Counted from the stretch's first letter, positions 17,694 to 29,263 are shown. The stretch: DNA of 64,000 nt from Methylobacterium sp. FF17 (GCF_025813715.1 NZ_CP107532.1:3116001-3180000); one strand, 5' to 3'. Translations and numbers: made by a program. The notes: generated by a model from the sequence alone, not told the origin.

Positions 17694-19161
17694 AGCTCGA
17701 CTTTGGCCATTCAGGCCGCCTGGCACAGGGCGTAGGCCCAGGCTGGTGGAAGACGGAACCGAAGTTTCCTACGGTCGCGCCTGCAGCCTGACATCGAAGA
17801 AGCTTCCTCGCGCCAGATCGTGCGACGGACGGCAGCGAGAGCATCGGAGAAGGTCGGCTGCGGTTTGGGGTACCACGCTGTCGCCGCGACCTGCCGCCTC
17901 TCACGTGCTGTCAGCCGGGTGGCGAGCAGGGTGACGATGGAGAACAGGGCGAGCAGGCAGGGCGTCGTGCGGGCAATGGCCTTGTCGGACCACTGGCGCT
18001 CTCGTCTCGACGCCGAGATGGGTCCGTGCCTCTTGGAAGGTAACCTCGACCTGCCAGCGGCGCACGAACCACGTCACGATCTGGGTCGGGTCTCGTGCGG
18101 TGTCGGTGCAGAGCAGCCCTTGCGGCTCGAAGCGGTTCTCGGGATCGCGGATCAGAACCCAGCGGATCGGCACTGCTGGTAGACCGGAATGATGCCAGAC
18201 GGCGGTGGCCGAGGCGATCTCGATCCTGCGTTCACCTGTGCCGTACCAGCCCGGCACGCTCACCTGCTGCCAGATGGTACCCGAGTCGGTCAGGATCTTG
18301 GACAGGGTTGGCCGCCGCACACCCTTCTTGCGCGGGCGCCCGATTGTACCAGGAAGCCTTGGAGGCGCTGGATCGTAGAGAGCCGCATCCAGGCGCAGGC
18401 GGGTGATGGCGGTGATACCGCCGCGGCGCAGAGCATCGAGAAACAGCAAGGCCGAGAAGGCGCTATCGCCGACCAGCACGAGATCGCGCCCCGGCAGCCA
18501 GCGCCTTACCTGCAAGGCCATCTGCCGTCCGACATCGAGCAGGGTCTTGTGCCGACGGCCTTGTTCCCGGCAGGCGCGCTCGGACGGAACGAGGGCAGTC
18601 AGGAACGGCAACGCCCAGACCCGACCGGCCCAGGGGATGGGTGCGAGCAGCATCAGGCTCATCCAGCGCAGGCCGATCGTCTTGACGAAATGGGCACCGG
18701 ACGAGCGCACCGGATCACGGTAGATCCCGCGGGCTTGGATGCGGCGGTCGCAGCGCCGCTCGATCGTGTCGTCGAGCGCCAGCACTACGGGGCCGTGTGG
18801 GACGAAGGCCTCGACGAGCAGCCGAAGCAGCATGTGGGCTCCAGCATGGGGAGACCATGCGGCGCGGCTGAGCACCCGGTGGGTGTTCACGAAATGGCGG
18901 TCGCGTGCCCGGCCCGTGATCCGCAGCACGCTCGCTACCGTGCGCCGGCCCGGACAGAGGATCGCACCGATCAGCAGCTCCTGAGCGTGTCGCCACGAAC
19001 GGTGGACGAACAGCGGAGCGAAGGACAGGATGATCCCGGCGAAGCAGGCAGGCAGGTGCGGCATGAGGCGTCTCTGGCGAGGGACACCATCAGCCTATCC
19101 ATCACGCCCGCTTCGTCACCCAGCGCGTTCCGCGACATGTCGAAATGGCCAAAGTCGAGCT
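17694..19161 (-). mobile_element. IS4/IS701-like element with perfect 18-bp inverted repeats
   Basis: AGCTCGACTTTGGCCATT at 17694-17711 and its exact complement at 19144-19161 bound a 1468-bp element. Its transposase gene is on the minus strand and frameshifted. The right end touches an IS630-type element. Confidence 0.82.
17711..19064 (-). pseudogene. DDE transposase (IS4/IS701-like), frameshifted
   Basis: The first 350 residues are open (start MPHLPACFAGIILSFAPLF). They include LALDDTIERRCDRRIQARG with a putative catalytic Asp, LVLVGDSAFSALLFLDAL with a second, and WQVEVTFQEARTHLGVET with the Glu. Near 18005 a one-base change shifts the frame. In the other frame the expected C-terminus continues (RQWSDKAIARTTPCLLALF and on to AYALCQAA) and stops at TGA 17711-17713. 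Family assignment between IS4 and IS701 is uncertain. Confidence 0.75.
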
Positions 19162-19163
19162 AA

Positions 19164-20323
19164 TACCAATCGGCGCTGATCATAACCGATATGCCCAGTC
19201 GCGCAGTCCGAGGGACATGATCTTCCAAGGCTGGGCAGTCAGCCTGTTCCAGGCGTCGCAGCATCGGTCGACGATGTCCTCGTAGGACGTGAAGATCCGA
19301 TCGCCGAGCCAGTTGTCGCGTAGGAACTGCCAGACATTCTCGACAGGGTTGAGTTCGGGCGCGCAGGGCGGCAGTGGCAGCAGCGTGATGTTGCCGGGCA
19401 CGGCGAGATCGTGAGCGCTGTGCCAGCCGGCTCCGTCGAGGATGAGCACGGCGTGGGCGGCGGGATCGACGCTGCGGCTGATCTCGGCCAGATGTGCGTT
19501 CATCGCCGAGGCGTCGCAGCGGGGCATGACGAGACCAGCCCCCTTGCCCTTCTCCGGGCAGATCGCCCCGAAGATGTAGGCGTAGCCCGTGCGCTGGTCC
19601 TTAGGGGCGGAGGGCCGGCTGCCCCGGCGGGCCCAGCGTCGCGGGAGCGTGTTCTTCTGACCGACCCGCGCCTCGTCCTGCCACCATAGCTCGATGGCCG
19701 TGCCGGGCGGCAAGCCGGCCCGGATCACAGTCACGGCGGCGGGCAGGTTTTTTTGAATGCCACCAGCGCGGCTGGGTCCTGCTCGTGGTGGCGCGGGCGC
19801 ACCGACAGCTTGCGGAAGCCGAGGGTCTTGATCGTGCGGCCGAGCGTGCTCTCGTCCAGGCTGATCCCGAAGCTCGTGTAGATCCAGGCCGCCAAGTCCT
19901 TCAGCCGCCAGCGCACCACACCGTGCCGATCCAGGTCGGGGCCTTCCTCGATCACCCGCGCCAGCGCCTGCCGCTGCGCTGCATCCAGCTTGGGTGGATT
20001 GCCGGGAGCTTTGCGGTCGATCAGTCCGGCAGGTCCGTCCACGTTGAAGGCCAACACCCAATCGCGCACCGTCTGCAGGCTCACGGCCCCGATCCGGGCC
20101 GCAGCCGTGCGGCTGCCGCCATCGTAGATCACCGCCAGCGCAAGCAGCCGACGGCTCTGGCCCGCGTCGCGGCTCGTCCGGGCCAACCGGCGCAGATCAT
20201 CCGCATCGAAGTCCTCCCGCAGTGGCACGGCAACGGACATGGCAAACCCTCCCGGTTCGCCTCATCGAATCACAACCGACAAGGCAACGTAACCCCGTGA
20301 GTCTCCATCACAACCGGTTGGTA
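19164..20323 (-). mobile_element. IS630-family element with frameshifted two-part transposase
   Basis: Ends TACCAATCGG at 19164 and CCGGTTGGTA at 20314-20323. It interrupts an IS481-type transposase gene that resumes at 20326. Confidence 0.8.
19180..20240 (-). CDS. IS630-family transposase, orfA-orfB joined by -1 frameshift
   Basis: orfA (20240 to 19731) starts MSVAVPLREDFDADDLRRLA after GGGAGGG, and carries the helix-turn-helix region (RIGAVSLQTVRDWVLAFN). The catalytic part is in the -1 frame down to 19180: WWQDEARVGQKNTLPRRWA (Asp), VLILDGAGWHSAHDLAVP (Asp) and LPPCAPELNPVENVWQFLR (Glu). The switch falls at a run of seven T (19748-19754, seven A on the coding strand), the slippery site usual for programmed frameshifting in this family. 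So I read it as one functional gene rather than a pseudogene. Confidence 0.8.
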
Positions 20324-20325
20324 TA

Positions 20326-20379
20326 AGACCCGATCCTACACGCCAAAGACCAATGGTATGGTCGAGCGCTTTAACGGTC
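20326..20379 (+). pseudogene. IS481-family transposase fragment, part 1
   Basis: Reads SYTPKTNGMVERFNG, the conserved stretch of the integrase core around the catalytic Glu. It is cut on the left by the IS630 element and on the right by an IS3 element; it resumes at 21698. Confidence 0.75.
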
Positions 20380-20418
20380 TGAACCGCGCCGGGTTTCCCG
20401 GAGGCCATTTGGTTTGAT

Positions 20419-21647
<1,229 letters not shown>

Positions 21648-21697
21648 GGCTCCATCCTCTCAAGAGTTGGAGCCTCCGGGAAACCCGGCGCGGTTCA

Positions 21698-21960
21698 GTC
21701 GGGTGCAGCGGGAGGTGTTGGGCATTACGATCTACAGCCACGGCGACCTGGAGACCGTCCTGCGCGGCTTCAACGCGGCCTACAATGGTCGCCGCCAGCG
21801 CGTGCTGAAGGGGCTGTCACCCGAGATGGTCCTGCGCCAGCGCATTGAAGCCGATCCCGCGCTGGCCACTCCATCTTACAGACCGCTCAAGCCCGGCATC
21901 CTCCGGAAAGCCCTTCGCATCGTCGTGGACGCCAAGGAGGTTTCACAACCAGACAGCTAG
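21698..21960 (+). pseudogene. IS481-family transposase fragment, part 2
   Basis: Continues part 1 as QREVLGITIYSHGDLETVLR, then FNAAYNGRRQRVLKGLSPEM, the C-terminal tail of IS481 transposases, ending at a stop near 21960. The N-terminal two-thirds of the gene is not in the window in this orientation. Confidence 0.8.
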
Positions 21961-22065
21961 CCTGTGGGTCCTGAGCGTTATGGCGTGGCTGGGCGGAGAG
22001 CTTGGCGATGCCCATGCTCCGAGGACTCGGCTCAACGTTTGCGCAGAGACCGACACGCCGTAATC

Positions 22066-22431
22066 CTACGGCAACATTCGTGCCAGATTGATTAGCTGCC
22101 AGTGCACAACCCCGTGGACTGCAAGCAGCGGACCCTTCTTGACCAACCTACTCAGCGTCTCGCAGTGCCGGACGTTCGGGCGCAGAGGGACAACAGGAGC
22201 CTTGCCGTCAATCAGCCGGTCGGGACCCTGCGCGTTGAACGCGAGCACCCAGTCGCGGACCGTCTACAGACCGACTCCGTCGAGCGCGGCGGCCTTGAAG
22301 CGTAAGCTATCCGCATAGGTCGCCGACAGCGCCAGTAGGCGGCGGGTTTAGTTCGGATCTTGCGAACTCTCCGCCAGAGCGCGCCGGCCCTCGGCGTCGA
22401 AGTCCGGCTGGAGCGGCAAGGCAGCAGCCAT
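22066..22431 (-). pseudogene. IS630-family transposase remnant with two nonsense codons
   Basis: Minus-strand reading from the ATG at 22431 starts MAAALPLQPDFDAEGRRALA and matches the N-terminal half of the IS630 orfA at 19731-20240 (VRDWVLAFNAQGPDRLIDGK). In-frame stops replace codons after SSQDPN and after DGVGL. The catalytic half is absent. Confidence 0.75.
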
Positions 22432-22663
22432 CTCACCCTCCTCAGGCGCCAAACCCGCGGACTGATTCACCCTAAAGCTTTTTATACTACCCGCGTTAGT
22501 CTACCTCAACGAGGGGTCGCATGAGATCTTCGGGTCGGTAGGCTTCGAACCCCTGCACAGCAATTGGATCACGCGGGCTGTCCTTCGGGGCAGCCTATCT
22601 GAGCTGGAGGCCCCCTCCCGTCGTGTCGCTCGAGCTCGATCAGGCGCAATGGGGCTTCCGCCT

Positions 22664-22924
22664 TCAGCAGCCGATGCAGATGCCCGGGTTCCATGGCTTG
22701 TCCATCGCTGAGGCACGCGAGATGCGGCGCAATGCGGGTGCTGCGACTGCGATCTCTGGTAGGGTGGCCACGGCCCTTAGATTAGCGGGTCCACTTGGGT
22801 GCGTATATACAAACTCGCGCGAGGATGAGGCCGGCAAACTCCCGGTTTCATCAACCTCGGCAGCGAGCGACAGTCCACAAGACAAGCTGACTAAAAGGCA
22901 GATTTCTAGGAAACGCAGAATCAC
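22664..22924 (-). CDS. Possible small secreted protein (86 aa)
   Basis: A GTG start would give MILRFLEICLLVSLSCGLSL and AAE, a plausible signal peptide with cleavage near residue 22, then a short low-complexity mature part ending in GICIGC. GGAGG lies about a dozen bases upstream, which is rather far. An overlapping plus-strand frame (22623-22934) is also open but has no start context. Flanked by IS remnants; may be a degraded gene. No homolog recognised. Confidence 0.35.
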   Translation of the reverse strand: MILRFLEICLLVSLSCGLSLAAEVDETGSLPASSSREFVYTHPSGPANLRAVATLPEIAVAAPALRRISRASAMDKPWNPGICIGC

Positions 22925-23039
22925 TACCCGATGAACCTCCAGCCGCCCTTCAGCAATGGGTATAGTAGAAGGGTGACCCTTTCCGGACAGTTACAGCGCG
23001 TCACCGTTCGCGTGATCCGGGCTTAACCCGACGACCCTT

Positions 23040-23480
23040 ACCCGAGGGCCTTACCAACAGCGCGGTAACTGAACGGGAAAGTTCGACGCGACAGGCACAG
23101 CACCGGTTCCGGCTCCATCGCGATCCTGCACATCGGCGGGTTGCAGGTCGAGGACGAGGACGTGCCCGTTTGTGTCGACCAGGACTTGCCGCTGGCGGAC
23201 CTTGATCTTCTTGCCCGCATCGTAACCGCGCGGGCCGCCACTCTCGATGGTCTTAACGCTCTGGCTATCAAGCACTGCAGCGGTAGGTGAAGCGCTTCGA
23301 TTATCCCGTTGCGGTTGGCCATGGCGAGAGTGTGGCCGATCCGGCCGAACAGACCGTCGTCGCGCTCCGCGCGAAGTAGCCGAACGTCAAGCTGCGTGGA
23401 GGCAAGTCCTTAGGGATTATCCGCCATGCGATGCCACGGCGCAGCACGTAGAAGATCGCGTTCCAGGTCTCGCGCATCGT
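23040..23480 (-). pseudogene. IS5-family transposase remnant
   Basis: Minus-strand readings in more than one frame give IAWRIIPKDLPPRS, then DSQSVKTIESGGPRGYDAGK and LDLQPADVQDRDGAGTG, all standard blocks of IS5-type transposases (compare the intact gene at 27422-28258). Frameshifts and stops break it, and IS1182-type copy D cuts its 5' side. Confidence 0.75.
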
Positions 23481-23484
23481 CTAG

Positions 23485-24951
23485 GAGCCCGTCCGAGTAA
23501 TTCTCTCGACGGCGAGGCGGGAGGGTGATTCACTTGGCTCATGGCCAAGGTGTTTCGCGCGTGGGATGTTGATCAGGGTTGGCTTTTGCCGCCCTCGCTG
23601 CACGAGTTCGTGCCGCCCGGGCACATGGCACACTTCGTACGCGACACAGTGCGGGAAGCGCTCGACCTCTCGGCCATCCTCGGCACCTATAGTGAGGAGC
23701 GCGGCTACCCGCCCTACCATCCGGGTATGATGGTGGCGCTCCTTCTCTACGGCTACAGCCGCGGCCTGTACTCGTCGCGTCAACTCGCCAGGGCCTGCGA
23801 GGAGCGGGTCGACGTCATGGCGGTGACGGGCCTGAACCGGCCGGACTTCCGCACCATCGCCGACTTCCGCAAGCGCCACCTCGTGGCCTTGTCCGACCTG
23901 TTCGTGCAGGTTCTGCGCCTGTGTCGGGCCGCCGGTCTGGTGCAGTTCGCCCATGTGGCGGTGGACGGCACCAAGGTGAAGGCCAACGCCTCCCGTCATA
24001 AGGCGATGAGCTACGGACGCATGAAGACGGCCGAGCCCGCGCTGGCTGCCGAGGTCGACGCGTGGTTGGAGCGGGCGCGTGAGGCCGATGCGGCCGAGGA
24101 TGAGGCTCAGGGCCCGGACCGGCGCGGGGACGAGACGCCGGACTGGATGGCCGACAAGCAGCGACGCCTGGAGACGATCCGCGCCGCTAAAGCCGCCCTG
24201 GAAGTGGAAGCGATCGACCCGCCCGACCCCGAGGACGAGAGCGGGCCGGGTGCATCCTCGGGCATGCGCTGGCAGGGGCGGCCCTTGCGCGGGGAGGACG
24301 GCGGTCCGCCCGACCGGGCGCAGCGCAACTTCACCGACCCAGACAGCCGCATCCTGCCGACCCGCGACGGGTTCGTGCAGGGCTACAACGGTCAGATCGC
24401 CGTCGATGCCGCGCATCAGATCATTGTGGCCCATCGCCTCGTGACGAACGCCTCCGATGCCCGCGCCCTCGTGCCCCTCATCGACGACGCCCGCGCTCAT
24501 CTCGGGCGCAAGCCGTACGAGGTCTCGGGGGATTCCGGTTTTGCCAACGAGGCGAACCTGACCGCCCTGAAGCAGCGCCGGATCGCCGCTTATCTTGCTC
24601 CCGGTCGGGCCCGCCATAGCCAAGCGGATGCGGCCGGTCGTCGGACGCTGACGAAGACGCCCCTGATGCAGGCGATGGCCGCGCGCCTGAAACGGGCTGG
24701 CCGCCGCAGCCGCTATCGCCTCAGGAAGCAGGTCGTCGAGCCGGTGTTCGGGCAGATCAAGCAGGCCCGAGGCTTCCGCCAGTTCTTACTCCGGGGCCTC
24801 GATCAGGTCCGGGGCGAATGGGCGATGGTCTGCACCGCCCACAACCTTCTCAAGCTGGCAAAGGCAGGGCGATGAGCTCAAAGCCGACACACACCTCTGA
24901 CCAGATCTCGACGCTCAAACCATCCCATAAACTCGTTACTCGGACGGGCTC
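23485..24951 (+). mobile_element. IS1182-type element, copy D
   Basis: 1467 bp, CTAG at 23481-23484 and 24952-24955. AATTC end variant. Its right CTAG overlaps the TA-flanked end of an IS630 element. Confidence 0.92.
23541..24875 (+). CDS. IS1182-family transposase, copy D
   Basis: Intact 444-residue protein, identical to copy A. Confidence 0.93.
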   Translation: MAKVFRAWDVDQGWLLPPSLHEFVPPGHMAHFVRDTVREALDLSAILGTYSEERGYPPYHPGMMVALLLYGYSRGLYSSRQLARACEERVDVMAVTGLNRPDFRTIADFRKRHLVALSDLFVQVLRLCRAAGLVQFAHVAVDGTKVKANASRHKAMSYGRMKTAEPALAAEVDAWLERAREADAAEDEAQGPDRRGDETPDWMADKQRRLETIRAAKAALEVEAIDPPDPEDESGPGASSGMRWQGRPLRGEDGGPPDRAQRNFTDPDSRILPTRDGFVQGYNGQIAVDAAHQIIVAHRLVTNASDARALVPLIDDARAHLGRKPYEVSGDSGFANEANLTALKQRRIAAYLAPGRARHSQADAAGRRTLTKTPLMQAMAARLKRAGRRSRYRLRKQVVEPVFGQIKQARGFRQFLLRGLDQVRGEWAMVCTAHNLLKLAKAGR

Positions 24952-24954
24952 CTA

Positions 24955-26091
24955 GTGCACTGACTCAGACGGATGGTTCAGGGGTTCGGTTGAGAGCGTC
25001 GAAGATGGCAGCGGCGGGTTTGGTCCAGACGAAGGGTCTGGGCCTTTGGTTGTGCTCGACGATGTAGCGTTTGATGGCCGCCTGCAGGTCGACGAGTCCG
25101 GTGAAGGTCCCGCGTCGCAACCGGCGGCGTGTGAGGGCGGAGAAGAAGCCCTCGACGGCGTTGAGCCATGAGGCCGATGTCGGGGTGAAGTGGAAAGTCC
25201 ATCGCGGATGGCGGGCGAGCCAGGCGCGGACCTTCGGGTGCTTGTGGCTGCCGTAGTTGTCGAGCACCGCGTGGATCACCTTGCCCGCCGGCACGGCGGC
25301 CTCGACCGCGTTCAGGAAGCGGATGAACTCGCCATGGCGATGGCGCTGCATGCAGCGGCCGAGCACGGTGCCCTCCAAGACGTTCAAGGCGGCGAACAGG
25401 GTTGTGGTGCCGTGACGGCTGTAGTCATGGGTCTGGGCGGCGGGATGCTCTGGTCCGAGCGGCTGGTCGGGACGGGTGCGCTCCAGGGCCTGGATCTGGC
25501 TCTTCTCGTCGATGGAGAGCACGACCGCATGGGCGGGCGGATCCATGTAGAGGCCGACCACATCCTCGACCTTCTCGGCAAAGGCCGGATCGTGGGATCG
25601 TTTGAAGGTGCGAACCCGATGCGGTTGCAGGCGATGCGCCTGCCAGATCCGCTGCACGGAGCGCAACGAGATCCCGGTCTGCTGGGCGACGGCGCGCCCG
25701 GTCCAGTGGGTCACCTCGCCGGGGGGCTCCGAGCAGGTCAGCGCCAGCACCTTGGCCACCGTTCGGGTCGGATGGGGTGGGATGCCTGGCGGGCGGGTCC
25801 TGTCGCGCAGCAAGCCTTCGACGCCCTCCTCAGCAAAGCGCTGCTGCCAGCGCCAGACGGCGGGCCGACTGACACCGGCCTGCCGGGCCACGTCCTGTAC
25901 GTTGAGACGCTCGGCCGAGAGCAGAACGATACGGGCCCGCAGGATGTGTTTGAGGGGCCGTGATCGATCCCCGGCGATCTCGGTCAGCTGTGACTGGGCG
26001 GTGTCATTGAGGAGCACGCAAACGGTCTGAGCCATCGCACAGACTCGCACACGTCACCCACCACGTGAATCCTCTGATCGCGTCAGTGCAC
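24955..26091 (-). mobile_element. IS630-family element, isoform c (intact)
   Basis: 1137 bp, TA-flanked (24953-24954, 26092-26093), ends GTGCACTGACTCAG and GCGTCAGTGCAC. It is related to, but clearly diverged from, the broken isoform a at 7346-8484. Confidence 0.9.
24965..26035 (-). CDS. IS630-family transposase, isoform c
   Basis: 356 residues, a single intact frame starting MAQTVCVLLNDTAQSQL. The helix-turn-helix is QDVARQAGVSRPAVWRWQQR. The DDE triad is Asp in LSIDEKSQIQALERTRPD, Asp in HAVLDNYGSHKHPKVRAW, and Glu in SWLNAVEGFFSALTRRRL. Five extra in-frame codons upstream of 26035 are unlikely to be used because isoform a aligns from the same methionine. Confidence 0.9.
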   Translation of the reverse strand: MAQTVCVLLNDTAQSQLTEIAGDRSRPLKHILRARIVLLSAERLNVQDVARQAGVSRPAVWRWQQRFAEEGVEGLLRDRTRPPGIPPHPTRTVAKVLALTCSEPPGEVTHWTGRAVAQQTGISLRSVQRIWQAHRLQPHRVRTFKRSHDPAFAEKVEDVVGLYMDPPAHAVVLSIDEKSQIQALERTRPDQPLGPEHPAAQTHDYSRHGTTTLFAALNVLEGTVLGRCMQRHRHGEFIRFLNAVEAAVPAGKVIHAVLDNYGSHKHPKVRAWLARHPRWTFHFTPTSASWLNAVEGFFSALTRRRLRRGTFTGLVDLQAAIKRYIVEHNQRPRPFVWTKPAAAIFDALNRTPEPSV

Positions 26092-26093
26092 TA

Positions 26094-26363
26094 GGTAACC
26101 GGTTTGAAGCGAGTGCCCAGGTCCGCAATAAGGAATACGGTCTTGCGAATCGCTTTCGGCAATTCGAATTCAGCTGTAAAAAGACACTCCAACGTCAGGT
26201 GTATCTAGGTGATCTACCACGTTCAGCCGCCATGCTATCCGTGATAACCCCCGAGCGCATGAGGCATAAACAATGTGATACATTCCTGATATAATTCCCA
26301 AGTAAGAGAAGGGCCGTCGAGTTTTTTTCGGCTCGCGCACACTATCATGGCAGAGGATACGAG
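26094..26363. other. galE upstream region
   Basis: 270 bases with no gene. A perfect TATAAT at 26290-26295 is a candidate -10 element, but no good -35 lies at the right distance. Seven T at about 26320-26327 follow. GAGG sits seven bases before the galE ATG. Confidence 0.4.
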
Positions 26364-27356
26364 ATGGCGGTTTTGGTCACCGGCGGTGCAGGATATATCG
26401 GCAGCCACATGGTGCTCGCGCTCATTGATAGCGGGCATGATGATGTGGTGGTAATTGACAACCTATCGACCGGGTTTGACTGGGTACTACCGCCCGAGGT
26501 CACTCTCGTAGTCGGCGATATCAGCGACCAGACATTAGTCGCGGATGTAATCCGCCGCCACAAGGTCGACGCCCTGGCACATTTCGCCGCCCGCATCGTG
26601 GTTCCCGATTCAATGGCCGATCCGCTCGGTTACTACCTTGCCAACACGGTCAAGACCCGCGCCCTTATCGAGACGGCGATTAAGGAGGGCGTGAAACACT
26701 TCATCTTTTCCTCAACGGCGGCGGTCTACGGCGAGCCCGCGGTGGCGCCGGTACCAGAGGATCTCGTTACCGCACCGATAAACCCATACGGCCGCTCGAA
26801 GCTTATGAGCGAGTGGATGATCGTTGACGCCGCCAAGTCTCACGGCTTCAGCTACGTCATCCTGCGTTATTTCAATGTCGCCGGTGCCGATCCGCGGGGC
26901 AGGAGCGGGCAATCGACGCCGAACGCCACCCACCTCATCAAGGTCGCGACCCAGGCGGCGCTCGGACAACGCCAGCTACTCGAGGTCTTCGGCACCGACT
27001 ACCCGACGCCGGACGGCTCATGCCTGCGCGACTACATCCAGGTTACGGACCTCGCCGATGCTCACCGACTCGCTCTCGACCACCTGCGGGCTGGCGGAGA
27101 GAATTTAATCCTAAACTGCGGCTACGGTCAAGGTTACTCGGTCCTGGAAGTGATCGAGGTCGTCAAACGCGTCTCAGGTGTTGACTTCCCGGTCAGACTC
27201 TCGCCCCGCCGTGCCGGTGATCCCGCTCGAATTGTCGCTAAGGCGGATCGTATCCGTAATCTCCTAGGTTGGCGTCCCAATTACGACGATCTCGACGGCA
27301 TCGTCAAACAAGCCCTAGATTGGGAAGACGCGCTTTCAAAGCGGAATCTGCGTTAG
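26364..27356 (+). CDS. galE: UDP-glucose 4-epimerase
   Basis: 330-residue extended short-chain dehydrogenase that interconverts UDP-glucose and UDP-galactose with bound NAD in the cytoplasm. The NAD-binding glycine motif VTGGAGYIGSH is at residues 5-15, DNLSTG follows beta-strand 2, and FSSTAAVYG precedes the catalytic YGRSK (Tyr-x3-Lys, near residue 145). RYFNVAGADPRGRSG is the usual GalE substrate-loop sequence, and LRDYIQVTDLADAH is the conserved distal motif. Length and motifs fit GalE; another nucleotide-sugar epimerase of the same clade cannot be excluded. It would supply galactose donors for the exopolysaccharide. It is flanked on both sides by IS elements. Confidence 0.9.
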   Translation: MAVLVTGGAGYIGSHMVLALIDSGHDDVVVIDNLSTGFDWVLPPEVTLVVGDISDQTLVADVIRRHKVDALAHFAARIVVPDSMADPLGYYLANTVKTRALIETAIKEGVKHFIFSSTAAVYGEPAVAPVPEDLVTAPINPYGRSKLMSEWMIVDAAKSHGFSYVILRYFNVAGADPRGRSGQSTPNATHLIKVATQAALGQRQLLEVFGTDYPTPDGSCLRDYIQVTDLADAHRLALDHLRAGGENLILNCGYGQGYSVLEVIEVVKRVSGVDFPVRLSPRRAGDPARIVAKADRIRNLLGWRPNYDDLDGIVKQALDWEDALSKRNLR

Positions 27357-27421
27357 CATACCTGGGGGCATCTGTTGAAGCATGGGCTCTCGGCTCGTCT
27401 CTTAGAGGCTGACTCAGAAGT

Positions 27422-28258
27422 TCATGATGGATAGCAGTACCTTGCGAGCCGTCGCGACATCATCCTGATGCTGGCGATCAGGGCCCAGGCGGTGGAGCTC
27501 GCGCTGGTTTTCTCCCAGTCCTTGGCAAGACGCCGGCAGCGGCCGAGCCAAGCGAAGGTTCGTTCAACCACCCACCGGCGCGGGAGAACTTCGAAGCCCT
27601 GAGCGGTGTCGGATCGCTTGATGATCTCAAGGGTCCAGACGCCTTGGCCGTGAAGTGCTGCGCGCAGCTTTTCGCCTGCGTACCCACCATCGGCGAAGAT
27701 GTGGCGCAGCCACGGAAAGCGGTGAGGGATCGCCTTCAGCAGAGCTGGAGCTCCGTCGCGATCCTGCACGTCCGCCTCGTGAACGAGAACGAAGAGCATC
27801 AGCCCGAGCGTGTCAGTCACGATGTGACGCTTGCGGCCTTTGATCTTCTTGCCCGCGTCGTAGCCAGCAAGCCCTCCGCTCTCGGTCGTCTTCACACTCT
27901 GGCTGTCGATGACGCCGGCGGTGGGGCTGGCCTCACGTCCTTCGAGGTCTCGCGTGCTCAAGACCAGGATGTGGTTGATCGTGTCCCAGAGACGGCTGTC
28001 CCGCCACCGGTAGAAGTAGCCCTGCACCGTCGAACGTGGGGGAAAATCCTTGGGCAGCATGCGCCATTGGCAGCCGCCGGAGGCGATGTAGAGGATGGCG
28101 TCCATCACCGCTCGCAGGTCCGTCCTGCGTGGCCGTCCACCAGGCTTGGGTGGTGGCAGGAGCGGCGCGATCACACCCCATTCCAGATCCGTCATGTCGC
28201 TCGGATATCGGGCCGACTCACGTCTATGTTGGTGACGACTACGCGCGTCCCACGCCAT
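27422..28258 (-). CDS. IS5-family transposase
   Basis: 278 residues from MAWDARSRHQHRRESARYPS. The N-terminal domain (DMTDLEWGVIAPLLPPPKPG) is followed by the DDE core: Asp in GVIDSQSVKTTESGG, Asp in IFADGGYAGEKLRAAL, and Glu in RRWVVERTFAWLGRCRRLAK. The gene is open throughout. Element ends were not found: GAGGCTGACTCAGAAG at about 27405-27420 could be one end, but no partner is evident near 28260, where an IS481 fragment begins. So the element may be truncated on that side. Confidence 0.85.
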   Translation of the reverse strand: MAWDARSRHQHRRESARYPSDMTDLEWGVIAPLLPPPKPGGRPRRTDLRAVMDAILYIASGGCQWRMLPKDFPPRSTVQGYFYRWRDSRLWDTINHILVLSTRDLEGREASPTAGVIDSQSVKTTESGGLAGYDAGKKIKGRKRHIVTDTLGLMLFVLVHEADVQDRDGAPALLKAIPHRFPWLRHIFADGGYAGEKLRAALHGQGVWTLEIIKRSDTAQGFEVLPRRWVVERTFAWLGRCRRLAKDWEKTSASSTAWALIASIRMMSRRLARYCYPS

Positions 28259-28329
28259 CTCATCCTCCAGCTGCTTGTCGGCTGGAAGAAGCACAACCCG
28301 TTGAAACCACTCAAACCCTTTTGGGCCTG

Positions 28330-28959
28330 CCTCTCAGCACCGAACAGGGCAAGCTGCAGTTGTTCGTGGCCACCGACTGCACGAGCAAGTTTGCCTTCGT
28401 TCAACTGCACGGACGAGCAACGCAACGGATTGCGACAGCCTTTCTACACGATCTGGTCGCCGCCGTACCGTACACGATCTACACGGTGCTGAAGGATAAT
28501 GGCATCCAGGTCGCCGACAATCATCCGGTTGACGAGGAGGTCGAGGCGAATGCGGCTGCCTATTGGGCAGCGCGCGAAGAGCCGCGCACTTACCGCTGGC
28601 ACTCGTTCGATTGGGCGTGCGAGCAGACCATGATCGAGCATCGCCTGACCAAGCCGCGCGGCCCGTGGACGAACGGTCAAGTCGAGCGGATGAACCGCAC
28701 CATCAAGGACGCCACGGTCAAGCGCTATCATTACGCCAGCCACGACGAGCTGAGCTACCACTTGCAGCTGTACGTGAATGCCTACAACTACGGCCGCCGG
28801 CTCAAGACCCTGCGCGGTCTCACGCCCTACGAGTTCGTCTGCCACACCTGGACGAAAGAGCCAGAACGCTTCAGGCTCGATCCGTCACACCACATGCTGG
28901 GACCAAACATCAGGCTCACTTCACGCAAAAGGAATTTATACTTACTGATGCAACTGTAA
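28330..28959 (+). pseudogene. IS481-family transposase, 5'-truncated
   Basis: Integrase core: TEQGKLQLFVATDCTSKFAF (first Asp), PYTIYTVLKDNGIQVAD (second Asp), and RLTKPRGPWTNGQVERMNRT (Glu), followed by NYGRRLKTLRGLTPYEFVC. The helix-turn-helix N-terminus is missing and the open frame runs backward into the antisense of the IS5 gene. The final codons after GPNI are probably flanking DNA. Confidence 0.8.
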
Positions 28960-29232
28960 CTCGATTGCAACGACCGCTGGCTTTGTTGCGCCGCAACGCT
29001 GTAGGGTCTGGTTTTCTCTGGACTGACAATTAATCTTCGTTTAGCGATCTCAGAGAACGATTTGCATTCTGCCGAAAATAGAGATTGAATACAGAACGAG
29101 AAATTCGCAAGTCAATCATAAAATATATGCTTTTTTCAGTATGGTTTTTAACTTTACGCTTGAACTCCGCGCTGTCAGTAGTCCGCCTTCGATAATTACC
29201 ATTCCATCTCGATGTTGTGTGAAGGTGTTACG
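28960..29232. other. Non-coding stretch before the GH26-RTX gene
   Basis: Increasingly AT-rich; no gene seen. GAAGG lies eight bases before an ATG at 29233, which opens a frame one base out of step with the main gene (see the next entry). Confidence 0.4.
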
Positions 29233-29263
29233 ATGGCAGTGGTAAAGAAACGCGCAGTGAAAT

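Noticed and set aside
19731..20240. IS630 orfA as a pseudogene
   Set aside because: The frame change lies at a seven-A slippery run typical of programmed frameshifting, and orfB is otherwise intact.
22623..22934. Plus-strand frame of 103 codons
   Set aside because: No start context; the opposite strand has a better signal-peptide candidate, though that too is weak.
26290..26295. TATAAT as a defined galE promoter
   Set aside because: No -35 at suitable spacing, so I mention it only in the upstream entry.
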